From: Rhizobium aethiopicum
GTDB lineage: Bacteria > Pseudomonadota > Alphaproteobacteria > Rhizobiales > Rhizobiaceae
Reading direction: 5' to 3'
Assembly: GCF_900094625.1 (NCBI RefSeq)
Contig: NZ_FMAJ01000001.1
Span: 788,294 to 852,293 of the forward strand
DNA length: 64,000 nucleotides
A program made the position numbers and the translations under genes. How positions within the stretch are numbered: the first letter of the stretch is position 1; each line of letters opens with the position of its first letter. This document shows, piece after piece, positions 8,748-16,576 of the stretch. A model generated the notes under the pieces. It was not told the DNA's origin. It made no database searches and worked only from the letters and a program-made list of their open reading frames with translations.

Positions 8748-9485
8748 ATGCCCGTCAATGCCCTCTATCGCGACGACTTCTATCTCTCGACATGCGAGGC
8801 GGTCGTCACCGCCATTCATGACGACGGGGGCATCGAGCTCAACCAGACCTGCTTTTATGCCACATCGGGCGGCCAGCCTGGTGACATCGGTCAGCTTGAA
8901 CGCGCCGACGGCACGAAGATCGCACTCGGCCAGACGAAACACGGCAGCAGCAAGGATATCATCATCCATGTGCCGCTCGTAAACGAGCCCCGGCCGGAGG
9001 TCGGCGAGGCGCTGGTGTTGCATGTCGATTGGCCGCGGCGCTACCGGCTGATGCGCATGCACACGGCCTGCCACCTGCTGTCGGTCATCTGCTCCTATCC
9101 GATCACCGGGGCTGCCGTCGGCGAGGAGGAAAGCCGCGTCGATTTCGACATGGGCGAGACGATCGACAAGGACGAAGTAACGGCCAAGCTGATGGAATTG
9201 GTCGGGCAGAACCATCCGGTCTACTTGCAATGGATTACCGACGACGAGCTTGCGGCCAATCCCGACATCGTCAAATCGAAGAACGTGCGCCCTCCGATCG
9301 GTCTCGGTCGGGTCAGCCTCGTCTGCATCGGCGAGAACTCCTCGATTGACAGCCAGCCCTGCGGCGGCACACATGTCTCGGAGACGCAGGAAGTCGGCCA
9401 GATCCATATCGCCAAGATCGAAAAGAAGGGCAAGGAGAACCGGCGCTTCCGCATCCGCTTCGGCACGCCCGGCGAAGAAGCCTGA
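8748..9485 (+). CDS. Alanyl-tRNA editing protein AlaX
   Basis: A 245-residue free-standing homologue of the AlaRS editing domain, which hydrolyses mischarged Ser- or Gly-tRNA(Ala). Zinc ligands are visible as H105-x3-H109 (HTACH) and C205/H209 in QPCGGTHV, with the expected spacing. The N-terminal part includes the conserved TSGGQPGD segment, so it is an AlaX-M/L type. The ATG at 8748 follows the cysK stop by 5 bp. Grouping with cysK is notable because serine feeds both cysteine synthesis and Ala-tRNA mischarging; that link is inference. Confidence 0.9.
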   Translation: MPVNALYRDDFYLSTCEAVVTAIHDDGGIELNQTCFYATSGGQPGDIGQLERADGTKIALGQTKHGSSKDIIIHVPLVNEPRPEVGEALVLHVDWPRRYRLMRMHTACHLLSVICSYPITGAAVGEEESRVDFDMGETIDKDEVTAKLMELVGQNHPVYLQWITDDELAANPDIVKSKNVRPPIGLGRVSLVCIGENSSIDSQPCGGTHVSETQEVGQIHIAKIEKKGKENRRFRIRFGTPGEEA

Positions 9486-9499
9486 CAGGGGAGACCAGA

Positions 9500-10369
9500 A
9501 TGACTGAGAGCAAGAGCCGTTTCGTCGTCTCGGCCGAATGGCTGCAGGCCGAACTCGGCAAGCCGGATCTGCGCGTGCTGGACGCCTCCTTCTATCTGCC
9601 GGCGCAGAAGCGCGACGCGGATGCCGAATATGCGGCCGGCCATATTCCCGGCGCCATCCGCTTCGACCAGGACAAGATCGCCGACCACTCGACGTCTTTG
9701 CCTCACACGATCCCCTCGCCCGATTACTTCGCCGCAGAAGTCGGCAAGCTCGGCATCAGCGAGAACGACCGCATCGTCGTCTATGACGGCATCGGGCTGT
9801 TCGCCTCGCCGCGCGTCTGGTGGCTGTTCCGGGTGATGGGCGCGAAGAACGTATTCGTGCTCGATGGCGGTCTGGACGGCTGGAGGGCCGAGGGCCGTCC
9901 GCTCGAAACAGCGGCCCCCAACTATGCGCCGACGACCTTCACGCCACACTTCGACGAGAGCCGCGTCGTGACGCTCGATACCATGCGCGACATCGTCTCG
10001 AGCGGTGCGATGCAGATCGCCGATGCCCGCAGTGCCGGCCGCTTCGCCGCTACAGAAGCCGAGCCGCGTGCTGGCATGCGCTCCGGCCATATGCCCGGCG
10101 CTCGCAGCCTGCCCTCCGGCGTCTTCGCCAGTCACGGTCGGTTCAAGTCGCTGGCCGACCTCAGGCAGACGATAGAAGAGGCCGGGATCGATCTCTCCAA
10201 GCCGGTCGTCACCTCCTGCGGCTCGGGAATCACGGCTGCGATCATCACGCTGGCGCTGGAGTCGCTCGGCCATCACGACAACAAGCTTTATGACGGTTCA
10301 TGGAGCGAATGGGGCAGCCGTGACGATACGCCTGTTGTCACCGGTCCGCCGACGCCGGTCAAAGCCTGA
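9500..10369 (+). CDS. sseA: 3-mercaptopyruvate sulfurtransferase
   Basis: A 289-residue two-domain rhodanese. The N-terminal non-catalytic domain carries the YAAGHIPGAIRFD and VVYDGIG patterns. The C-terminal domain carries MPGARSLP and the active-site loop CGSGIT with Cys240, typical of mercaptopyruvate sulfurtransferases rather than thiosulfate sulfurtransferases (CRxGxR). It lies 14 bp downstream of alaX with a GGGGAGA ribosome site. The context next to cysK supports a role in cysteine-derived sulfur transfer. Confidence 0.9.
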   Translation: MTESKSRFVVSAEWLQAELGKPDLRVLDASFYLPAQKRDADAEYAAGHIPGAIRFDQDKIADHSTSLPHTIPSPDYFAAEVGKLGISENDRIVVYDGIGLFASPRVWWLFRVMGAKNVFVLDGGLDGWRAEGRPLETAAPNYAPTTFTPHFDESRVVTLDTMRDIVSSGAMQIADARSAGRFAATEAEPRAGMRSGHMPGARSLPSGVFASHGRFKSLADLRQTIEEAGIDLSKPVVTSCGSGITAAIITLALESLGHHDNKLYDGSWSEWGSRDDTPVVTGPPTPVKA

Positions 10370-10374
10370 CCACC

Positions 10375-10935
10375 ATGGGAAAGACGCCCGATTCGCTCAA
10401 GGCCCATATCACCCGGCTCGAAATGACGACGGCGCCGAAGGCGAGCATGCCTGTGCCCGTCAACATCCAGACGGCGATCATGCGCGCGCCTGGCATACCG
10501 CTGCCTTTCTACCGCTATCTCTACCGGCAGGTGGGCGCGCGCTGGCAGTGGGTGGACCGGCTGCGCATGAGCGACGAGCAGCTTGCAGAAACCCTGAACG
10601 ACAAACGCAACAATATCAGCGTCCTCTACGTGAACGGCGCACCGGCAGGCTTCTACGAATATTTCTGCGAGGACGAGGATACGATCGAGCTCAGCCACTT
10701 CGGCTTGATCGAGCACGCGCTCGGCCTCGGCATCGGCAAATGGTTCCTGCTGCAGGCGCTCTACGCCATCTGGGCCCTCAATCCGAAACGCGTCACCACG
10801 ACTACCAACAATCTCGACCATCCGCGCGCGCTGCAACTCTACCAAATGTTCGGCTTCTCCCCGGTTTCGACCGGCACCGGTATTGTGCGGCCGCTGAGTG
10901 ACAAGGAGCTTCTGGAGCTTGCGCGGAAAAGCTGA
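10375..10935 (+). CDS. GNAT-family N-acetyltransferase
   Basis: A 186-residue acetyltransferase of the GCN5 fold. The acetyl-CoA pyrophosphate loop is HALGLGIGKWFL, followed by a C-terminal TNNLDHPRALQLYQMFGF block typical of GNAT enzymes. It begins 5 bp after the sseA stop and ends the cysK-alaX-sseA group. The acceptor substrate is unknown. Confidence 0.88.
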   Translation: MGKTPDSLKAHITRLEMTTAPKASMPVPVNIQTAIMRAPGIPLPFYRYLYRQVGARWQWVDRLRMSDEQLAETLNDKRNNISVLYVNGAPAGFYEYFCEDEDTIELSHFGLIEHALGLGIGKWFLLQALYAIWALNPKRVTTTTNNLDHPRALQLYQMFGFSPVSTGTGIVRPLSDKELLELARKS

Positions 10936-10958
10936 GGGTTGCTTCCGACGGTCGGCGT

Positions 10959-10979
10959 CATGCTGACAGTGGCTGTCAG
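10959..10979. repeat. Perfect 9-bp inverted repeat
   Basis: TGCTGACAG at 10959-10967 and CTGTCAGCA at 10971-10979 are perfect inverted arms around a 3-bp centre. It lies 23 bp after the GNAT stop and about 110 bp before the MFS gene. It could be an operator or a terminator stem, but there is no T-run. Confidence 0.5.
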
Positions 10980-11089
10980 CAGCGGTGTAGATAATCCGGA
11001 AGCCGCCGGTTTCTAGCCGGTCGCCATCTCACCGGAAAGCCTCGCTATAGTTGGGCTTCAATCCATATCCGATCGGAGCAGGTCCCGAG

Positions 11090-12265
11090 ATGAAGCCGCA
11101 CCAACGCATTTTCTTCATCCAGTTTGCCGTCGCCCTTTCCGTCGGTGCCTTTCTCTCGCGATTGCCTGATCTTCAGCGCAAGTTTGGCCTAACCGAGGGT
11201 GAACTTGGACTTTTGCTCGCGGTCATGTCATTGGGAGTCCTCTGCGGACTGACGTTTTCGGTGAGGATCATCGAGCGGCTCGGTGCGCGGACCACAGCCT
11301 TCGTCACGGTTTTCGGTGCATCCGCGTTTTTCGCGATGATCACCTGGATGCCTTCAGCTCTCCCGGCAATGCCATTGTTCTTCATCGCCGGTCTTTTCAC
11401 CGGCGCATTCGAGATCAACGCCAATATCGAAACCGACCGACACGAGGCGCAGCTTGGACGCCGCATCATGAGCCGGGCGCACGGTATGTGGAGCCTCGGA
11501 TTCTTTATGACCGCCCTTGTTGCCGCGGGCATGCGGCAGGCCGCCGTCTCCATCGAACTGCACATCTTCCTCGTCCTCCTGACCGTACTTATTTCGGGGT
11601 CGATCGTTTTCTCGAAGATCGAGACCGCCCCTCCGCGGCATGACGCGCACTCCGGAGAGAATCCGCTCGTTGCTTTTCCCACAATCGGGCTGCTGCCCCT
11701 CTGCCTGATAGGCGCGGCGCCGCTTTTGGCTGAAGGCGCGAGCGTCGATTGGGCAGCGATCTACATGCGTGACGTCTTTGACGCCGAACCCTTCGTCGGT
11801 GGGCTGAGCGTGACGATATTCTCGCTGTGCATAGCGGTCGGAAGGCTTGGAATGGATCCTGTGATCGATCGCTTCAATCCGCACCCGGTCGCAATAGTGC
11901 TTCTCGGAATCGTGATCGTCGGGCTTCTTCTGGTCGCGACAGCGGCACATCCCGGCATAGCCCTCATCGGCTTCGGCCTCACCGGCATCGGCTGCTCGTC
12001 GGTCTATCCGCTTGCCATCTCGGCTGCGGCCCGGCGCACCGACCGGCCAGCTCCGGTCAACGTCGCAGCGCTGGGGCAGACAACGTTCATCGTATTTTTC
12101 GCCGGCCCGCCGCTACTCGGGTTTATCGCCGAATATTTCGGTATCCGCTTCTCCTATTGGGCGGTGGTGCCTGTCGTCGCGACCGCGCTTCTGATCACCA
12201 AGGCGCTTGCGGCGGCTGCCATGCCGGTGACAGGAGAGCCGGAACCTGTGCAGCCCCACGGCTGA
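11090..12265 (+). CDS. Major facilitator superfamily transporter
   Basis: A 391-residue inner-membrane transporter with about 12 predicted hydrophobic helices. The first helix (FFIQFAVALSVGAFL) is followed by the loop SRLPDLQRKFGLTEGELGLL, and the cytoplasmic loop after helix 2 reads RIIERLGARTTA, as in the YbjJ-like (sugar efflux/fucose permease-related) branch. The frame opens at 11051, but the ATG at 11090 starts a normal MFS N-terminus. The substrate is not evident from neighbours. Confidence 0.88.
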   Translation: MKPHQRIFFIQFAVALSVGAFLSRLPDLQRKFGLTEGELGLLLAVMSLGVLCGLTFSVRIIERLGARTTAFVTVFGASAFFAMITWMPSALPAMPLFFIAGLFTGAFEINANIETDRHEAQLGRRIMSRAHGMWSLGFFMTALVAAGMRQAAVSIELHIFLVLLTVLISGSIVFSKIETAPPRHDAHSGENPLVAFPTIGLLPLCLIGAAPLLAEGASVDWAAIYMRDVFDAEPFVGGLSVTIFSLCIAVGRLGMDPVIDRFNPHPVAIVLLGIVIVGLLLVATAAHPGIALIGFGLTGIGCSSVYPLAISAAARRTDRPAPVNVAALGQTTFIVFFAGPPLLGFIAEYFGIRFSYWAVVPVVATALLITKALAAAAMPVTGEPEPVQPHG

Positions 12266-12312
12266 CTGTCGCTGGACTTTAGCGATGAGATCGGCCGCGA
12301 GACGGAAAGCAG

Positions 12313-12334
12313 CTAACGCTGCGTCAGGCTGCTT
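12313..12334. repeat. 22-bp direct repeat, copy 1
   Basis: CTAACGCTG-c-GTCAGGC-t-GCTT, matching 20 of 22 bases with copy 2 at 13079-13100. It overlaps the stop codon of the small coiled-coil gene. Confidence 0.7.
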
Positions 12335-12480
12335 GGGCGGCGTGGATCATTGCGGCGCTCGAAGTCGAGCGTGCGGGCCGACTGCTCCCGTAGTTTCGCC
12401 ACCTCCCGGCGCAGAGCCCTGAGTTCTTCCAAGATTTCAGCGTTTTGCTGCGCCAGCAGCGTCAGATCGATTTCGGTCAA
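12313..12480 (-). CDS. Small coiled-coil hypothetical protein
   Basis: A 55-residue protein dominated by one predicted coiled coil (LAQQNAEILEELRALRREVA) with a basic tail. The open frame extends to 12600, but AAGGAG lies 7 bp before the TTG at 12480, and the protein body LTEIDLTLLAQQ begins there. I do not recognise a named family. It is divergent from the DUF1203 gene and convergent with the MFS gene. Its last codons (LTQR-stop) lie inside a 22-bp direct repeat that recurs downstream of alanine dehydrogenase. Confidence 0.6.
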   Translation of the reverse strand: MTEIDLTLLAQQNAEILEELRALRREVAKLREQSARTLDFERRNDPRRPSSLTQR

Positions 12481-12574
12481 GACAACTCTCCTTCCACGAA
12501 GCAGCTTCGCAAGAAACGGGTGGCTTATACATGGATGCGGGTGCATGTCATGGCAATCACAAAGGAGATTTGCA

Positions 12575-13045
12575 ATGACCGCCATTCGTTTTGTCGCCAT
12601 GCCGACCAGTGATGCCGAACACCTCTGGAGCGGCGGCCGCGACGCTTATGACGGGTTGCCCGAGACGATGGTCTCCGACGGCCCGGGTCATCCCTGCCGC
12701 CATTGCCTGGCGAATATCGACGAGGGTGAGGAACTGCTGGTTTTCGCTTACCGGCCATTCCCGGAGCTGCAGCCCTATGCCGAAACCGGACCTATCTTCC
12801 TGCACAAGCAGCCTTGCCGGCGCTACGCCGCCGAAGAGATCCTGCCGCCGGTGCTGACGACGAGCCGCGACTTCATCCTCCGCGGCTACAATGAAGCCAA
12901 TCGCATTGTCTACGGCACTGGCGCCGTAACCCTCATCGGCGAGATTGCGGCCTATGGGGAAAAGCTGCTGGCGCGGCCAGACATCGCCTACGTGCATGTG
13001 CGCTCGGCGCGCAACAACTGCTTCCAGTGCCGGATCGACAGCTAG
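12575..13045 (+). CDS. DUF1203 family protein
   Basis: A 156-residue protein matching the DUF1203 pattern: an HPCRHCL motif in the first third (residues 39-45), ELLVFAYRPFP, GPIFLHKQPC and a C-terminal NNCFQCRIDS. The function is unknown in the family. The conserved Cys/His residues hint at metal binding. AAAGGAG lies 7 bp before the ATG. A hairpin follows 7 bp after its stop, shared with the convergent alanine dehydrogenase gene. Confidence 0.85.
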   Translation: MTAIRFVAMPTSDAEHLWSGGRDAYDGLPETMVSDGPGHPCRHCLANIDEGEELLVFAYRPFPELQPYAETGPIFLHKQPCRRYAAEEILPPVLTTSRDFILRGYNEANRIVYGTGAVTLIGEIAAYGEKLLARPDIAYVHVRSARNNCFQCRIDS

Positions 13046-13051
13046 CCTAAT

Positions 13052-13079
13052 GGCGCCGGCCCTTGTGGAGACCGGCGCC
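13052..13079. terminator. Hairpin between convergent genes
   Basis: GGCGCCGG at 13052-13059 pairs with CCGGCGCC at 13072-13079 around a 12-base loop. It lies between the DUF1203 and alanine dehydrogenase stops and could serve both. No clear T-run follows on either strand. Confidence 0.5.
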
Positions 13080-13100
13080 TAACGCTGAGTCAGGCAGCTT
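13079..13100. repeat. 22-bp direct repeat, copy 2
   Basis: CTAACGCTG-a-GTCAGGC-a-GCTT, 20 of 22 identical to 12313-12334. It lies directly at the stop codon of alanine dehydrogenase. Confidence 0.7.
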
Positions 13101-14217
13101 ACGCTACGTTCAGCACGCTCTCCGGCGCGAAGGCCTCGTAGCCGAGGGCGTCGGCGACGGGCTTGTTGGTGATGCGGCCCTTGTGCACATTGAGGCCGTT
13201 CCTCAGATGCTTGTCTTCGGCGATGGCGCGCAGACCGCGATCGGCAAGCGCGAGACCATGGACCAGCGTGGCATTGTTCAGCGCATGCGCCGAAGTGACG
13301 GGTACCGCGCCCGGCATATTGGCGACGCAATAATGCACCACGCCGTCGACTTCATAGGTCGGATCGGAATGGGTCGTCGCATGCGAGGTCTCGAAGCAGC
13401 CACCCTGGTCGATGGCGACGTCGACGATGACGGAGCCCTTCTTCATGCCGGACAGCATCTCGCGGGTGACGAGCTTCGGAGCGGCAGCACCTGGGATCAG
13501 CACCGCCCCGATAACGAGGTCGGCCGAAAAGACCTCCTCCTCCAGCGCCTGAATGCTGGAATAACGGGTGTGGATGCGTCCGGCGAAAATATCATCGAGC
13601 TGGCGCAAGCGCGGCAGCGACTTGTCGAGAATGCTGACATCGGCACCGAGGCCGGCGGCCATCCTTGCTGCATGCAGGCCGACGACGCCGCCGCCGATGA
13701 TCGCGACCTTGGCCGGCAATACGCCGGGCACGCCGCCAAGCAGGACGCCGAGACCGCCATTGGCCTTTTGCAGAGCAGTCGCCCCCGCCTGGATCGACAG
13801 GCGTCCAGCCACTTCCGACATCGGCGCCAGCAGCGGCAGACCACCGCGCTCATCGGTCACCGTCTCATAAGCGATCGCGGTGACGCCGGAGGCGAGAAGT
13901 CCCTTGGTCTGGTCGGGATCGGGCGCGAGATGCAGATAGGTGTAGAGAAGCTGACCGTCGCGAAGCTGCGCCCATTCGGACGACTGCGGCTCCTTCACCT
14001 TGACGATCATGTCGCACTTTTCGAAAATATCCTTGGCGGAGGCAGCGATCTTCGCACCGGCTGCGGCATAGGCGGCATCATCGGCGCCGATGCCGGCGCC
14101 CGCCTTGGCCTCGACCCAGACCTCGTGACCGTGGGCCACATATTCGCGCACCGAAGCCGGCGTCAGACCGACGCGATATTCATGATTCTTGATTTCCTTC
14201 GGGCAACCGACACGCAT
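13099..14217 (-). CDS. ald: Alanine dehydrogenase
   Basis: A 372-residue NAD-dependent enzyme interconverting L-alanine and pyruvate plus ammonium. The start [20 protein letters not shown] is the family N-terminus, so I use the ATG at 14217 rather than 14274. K74 (IVKVKEP) and H96 (YLHLA) match the catalytic pair. The Rossmann motif IIGGGVVG is at residues 173-180. A divergent Lrp/AsnC gene starts at 14374, the usual AldR-like arrangement. Confidence 0.95.
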   Translation of the reverse strand: MRVGCPKEIKNHEYRVGLTPASVREYVAHGHEVWVEAKAGAGIGADDAAYAAAGAKIAASAKDIFEKCDMIVKVKEPQSSEWAQLRDGQLLYTYLHLAPDPDQTKGLLASGVTAIAYETVTDERGGLPLLAPMSEVAGRLSIQAGATALQKANGGLGVLLGGVPGVLPAKVAIIGGGVVGLHAARMAAGLGADVSILDKSLPRLRQLDDIFAGRIHTRYSSIQALEEEVFSADLVIGAVLIPGAAAPKLVTREMLSGMKKGSVIVDVAIDQGGCFETSHATTHSDPTYEVDGVVHYCVANMPGAVPVTSAHALNNATLVHGLALADRGLRAIAEDKHLRNGLNVHKGRITNKPVADALGYEAFAPESVLNVA

Positions 14218-14357
14218 TCGCGTTCCTCTCTTTTTGTCTCCGCGGTCGCGGATCTCCTCTGAGAATGAATCCAACCATCAAGGCCGCGAAATGTCCTTGC
14301 AAAGAAGGTTTGCGTAGCTGCGATTTTTCGGTGATTATTGCGTCCTCAATGGAATTT

Positions 14358-14374
14358 TTCGAAGGTTCTTCGAA
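14358..14374. promoter_or_regulatory. Palindrome at the start of the Lrp-type gene (probable operator)
   Basis: TTCGAAG at 14358-14364 and CTTCGAA at 14368-14374 are perfect inverted arms separated by GTT. The right arm ends on the A of the ATG of the Lrp-type gene. The position suggests autorepression and possibly control of the divergent ald gene. Confidence 0.55.
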
Positions 14375-14835
14375 TGGCCGATCTCGATACCATCGATCTT
14401 ACGATTCTCAAGGTTTTGCAGGCGAATGCCCGCATGACCAATGCCGAACTCGCCGAAAAAGTCGGATTGTCGCCTTCAGCCTGTTCGCGCCGGCTCGACA
14501 TTCTTGAAAGAAGCGGTGTCATCGACGGCTATCATGCCCGTCTTTCGCACAAGGCGCTCGACTACAAGATGATCGCCATCGTGCATATTTCGCTCTCGGG
14601 CCAGTTCGCCAAGACGCTGGCGGAGTTCGAGTCGGCGGTGAAGCTCTGCCCGAACGTGCTCGTCTGCTATCTGATGTCGGGCGAATACGACTATATCCTC
14701 AGGGTCGCCGCCCGCGACTTGGAAGATTACGAGCGCATCCATCGCGACTGGCTGTCCGCCCTTCCGCATGTGGTCAAGATCAATTCGAGTTTCGCGCTCA
14801 GAGAAATCATCGACAGGCCGAATGTGGGGCTTTGA
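14374..14835 (+). CDS. Lrp/AsnC-family regulator, probable regulator of ald
   Basis: A 153-residue feast/famine regulator. The N-terminal winged HTH includes IDLTILKVLQANARMTNAEL and the recognition helix LSPSACSRRLDILE. The C-terminal RAM (ligand-binding) domain runs from about residue 65. It is divergent from alanine dehydrogenase, so it probably acts as an alanine-responsive activator as known for AldR. A palindrome overlaps its start codon. Confidence 0.9.
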   Translation: MADLDTIDLTILKVLQANARMTNAELAEKVGLSPSACSRRLDILERSGVIDGYHARLSHKALDYKMIAIVHISLSGQFAKTLAEFESAVKLCPNVLVCYLMSGEYDYILRVAARDLEDYERIHRDWLSALPHVVKINSSFALREIIDRPNVGL

Positions 14836-14907
14836 GGCCTTGCGTATTTTGCGAATGCCTGACCAGACTTTCGCTGCGCGCGGGCGTCTCCCGCTTATCG
14901 GCACATC

Positions 14908-15789
14908 ATGAAATCGAAGACCCAAGGTTATATGTTCGCCCTGCTGGCGCTCACCATCTTTTCGCTGCAGGATGCCATCTCCAAACATCTGGCATCGACT
15001 TATCCGCCAATTTTCGTGACGATGATCCGCTACTGGGCCTTCGGGCTTTTCACAGTCATTCTCGCCTCGAAGATGCGCGGCGGTCTCAAGGCGACGGCCC
15101 GTACCAAACGCCCCGTCCTGCAGGTAACACGCGGCGTGCTGCTTGCAGTCCAGGTGGTTCTGGCCATCACCTGTTTTGCCGTGATCGGCCTTGCCCGTTC
15201 ACAGGCGATCTTTTCCGCGACGCCGATCCTGATCGCGCTGCTGGCGATGCCGATCCTCGGCGAGCGGGTCGGGTGGCGGCGATGGGCGGCAATCGGCGCC
15301 GGACTTTTCGGGGTGCTGCTGATCCTGAAGCCGGAAGGCGATTTTTTCGACGTGAACTTGCTTCTCGCCGTCGCCTCCTGCTTCAACTTCGCCTTCTACG
15401 TCTTCGCCACCCGCCTCGTCAGCCGCGACGATTCGTCGATGACGAGCTTCTTCTATACCGGTGTAGTCGGCGCCGTCGCGATGACGCTTATCGGGCCGTT
15501 CTACTGGAGCTGGATGTCATCAGGCGACTGGGGCTGGATGGCGCTCGTCTGCATGACCAGCATCTCCAGCCATTATTTCCTGATCCGCGCCTACGACAGT
15601 CTCGATGCCGCGGCCGTTCAGCCGCTGACCTACCTTTCGCTTGTCTACGCCTCGATCATCGGCGTGACGATCTATGGAGAAACGCTCAGTCCCAACATGA
15701 TCGTCGGCTCGGTCATCGTGGTTGGGGCTGGCATCTTCACGGTGTGGCGCGAGCATGTGGTGGGACGCAGGGCGACCCCAGCCAATTGA
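14908..15789 (+). CDS. EamA/DMT-family transporter
   Basis: A 293-residue inner-membrane protein with about ten hydrophobic helices in two EamA repeats. The first begins LLALTIFSLQDAISKHLAST and ends with MPILGERVGWRRW. The second ends with LTYLSLVYASIIGVTIYGE. It is of the drug/metabolite transporter superfamily (RhaT/YdcZ-like exporters). The substrate is unknown. It lies 72 bp downstream of the Lrp-type gene on the same strand and may be co-regulated as an amino-acid exporter, which is only a guess from position. Confidence 0.88.
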   Translation: MKSKTQGYMFALLALTIFSLQDAISKHLASTYPPIFVTMIRYWAFGLFTVILASKMRGGLKATARTKRPVLQVTRGVLLAVQVVLAITCFAVIGLARSQAIFSATPILIALLAMPILGERVGWRRWAAIGAGLFGVLLILKPEGDFFDVNLLLAVASCFNFAFYVFATRLVSRDDSSMTSFFYTGVVGAVAMTLIGPFYWSWMSSGDWGWMALVCMTSISSHYFLIRAYDSLDAAAVQPLTYLSLVYASIIGVTIYGETLSPNMIVGSVIVVGAGIFTVWREHVVGRRATPAN

Positions 15790-15873
15790 GATTTCACTGC
15801 AATTTTAGCCAAGCCCCTAAAACCATTTCAATTTTCCGGCGCTATGCTGCTCCCCATGCTTGAGGGAGAACGA

Positions 15874-16278
15874 ATGACTCGCAATCTGAAAATCACTGCC
15901 AGAAAGGCCGAGCGGCAAAATTGCCGCGTCTTCGGCCGCGTCAACTATCTGAACAGCCAAGTGAATGCACGCATCCTGAATTTGTCGGCGACCGGTGCAG
16001 CACTCGAGATGCAGGGTCCGTTTCATGCGGCCTCCGGCAGCAAGGTGCGTCTCGAGGCCGAGAACCTCGGAATGCTCGAAGGCGTCATTCGCTGGAAACA
16101 TAATGGCCGCGTGGGCATCCAATTCGACGTGAATTCCAATGCGCGAGCGCAGGTCTCCTCCTATTTTCGCTTTTTCCATAAGGAAATACGACCGGTTCTG
16201 GCGGTACGCCAGCTAGTAACGGCTAATCCCAACGGCAAGCGGGCGCCGCAGTTGGCCACGTCGACGCCGAAACCGTAA
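15874..16278 (+). CDS. PilZ domain protein
   Basis: A 134-residue single-domain protein. It has the RQNCRVFGRVNY start, the NLSATGAALEM segment, which is the PilZ [D/N]xSxxG motif, and a GVIRWKHNGRVGIQF strand. The family binds cyclic di-GMP. The first RxxxR motif is only loosely matched (RKAERQNCR), so nucleotide binding is uncertain. The frame opens at 15844, but GAGGGAG precedes the ATG at 15874 by 6 bp. A GGDEF protein lies at 21.8 kb, but there is no direct linkage. Confidence 0.82.
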   Translation: MTRNLKITARKAERQNCRVFGRVNYLNSQVNARILNLSATGAALEMQGPFHAASGSKVRLEAENLGMLEGVIRWKHNGRVGIQFDVNSNARAQVSSYFRFFHKEIRPVLAVRQLVTANPNGKRAPQLATSTPKP

Positions 16279-16576
16279 GGCTGGACCGCCTTTCTGCCAA
16301 AGGAGCGGTTGTGGTCGTTCGAGTGGCTGTGTCTGGCCTTGGTGCGGATCCTGCAGGCGAGCAGGGCCCCTTGCAACGGCAGTTATGTCTCCTGCCCCCC
16401 GCCCCTCCTCGGATGGAGTTCGGCTAAATAACTTCACTACAAGTTGCTTTCGAAAGCCATTGCGCCCTCGCCGCCGATTGTTTTGCCGTCCTGTCATTTT
16501 CGCAGTGTACTCCTCAGCAAATCGTCCTAATGCTGGGGGACCGGACGATGCATGATGTTTCAAGGAGAGCTTTTCC

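Noticed and set aside
16480..16520. Possible Pho box upstream of cpdB (CTGTCAT half-site)
   Set aside because: No second CTGTCAT-like half at the required spacing.
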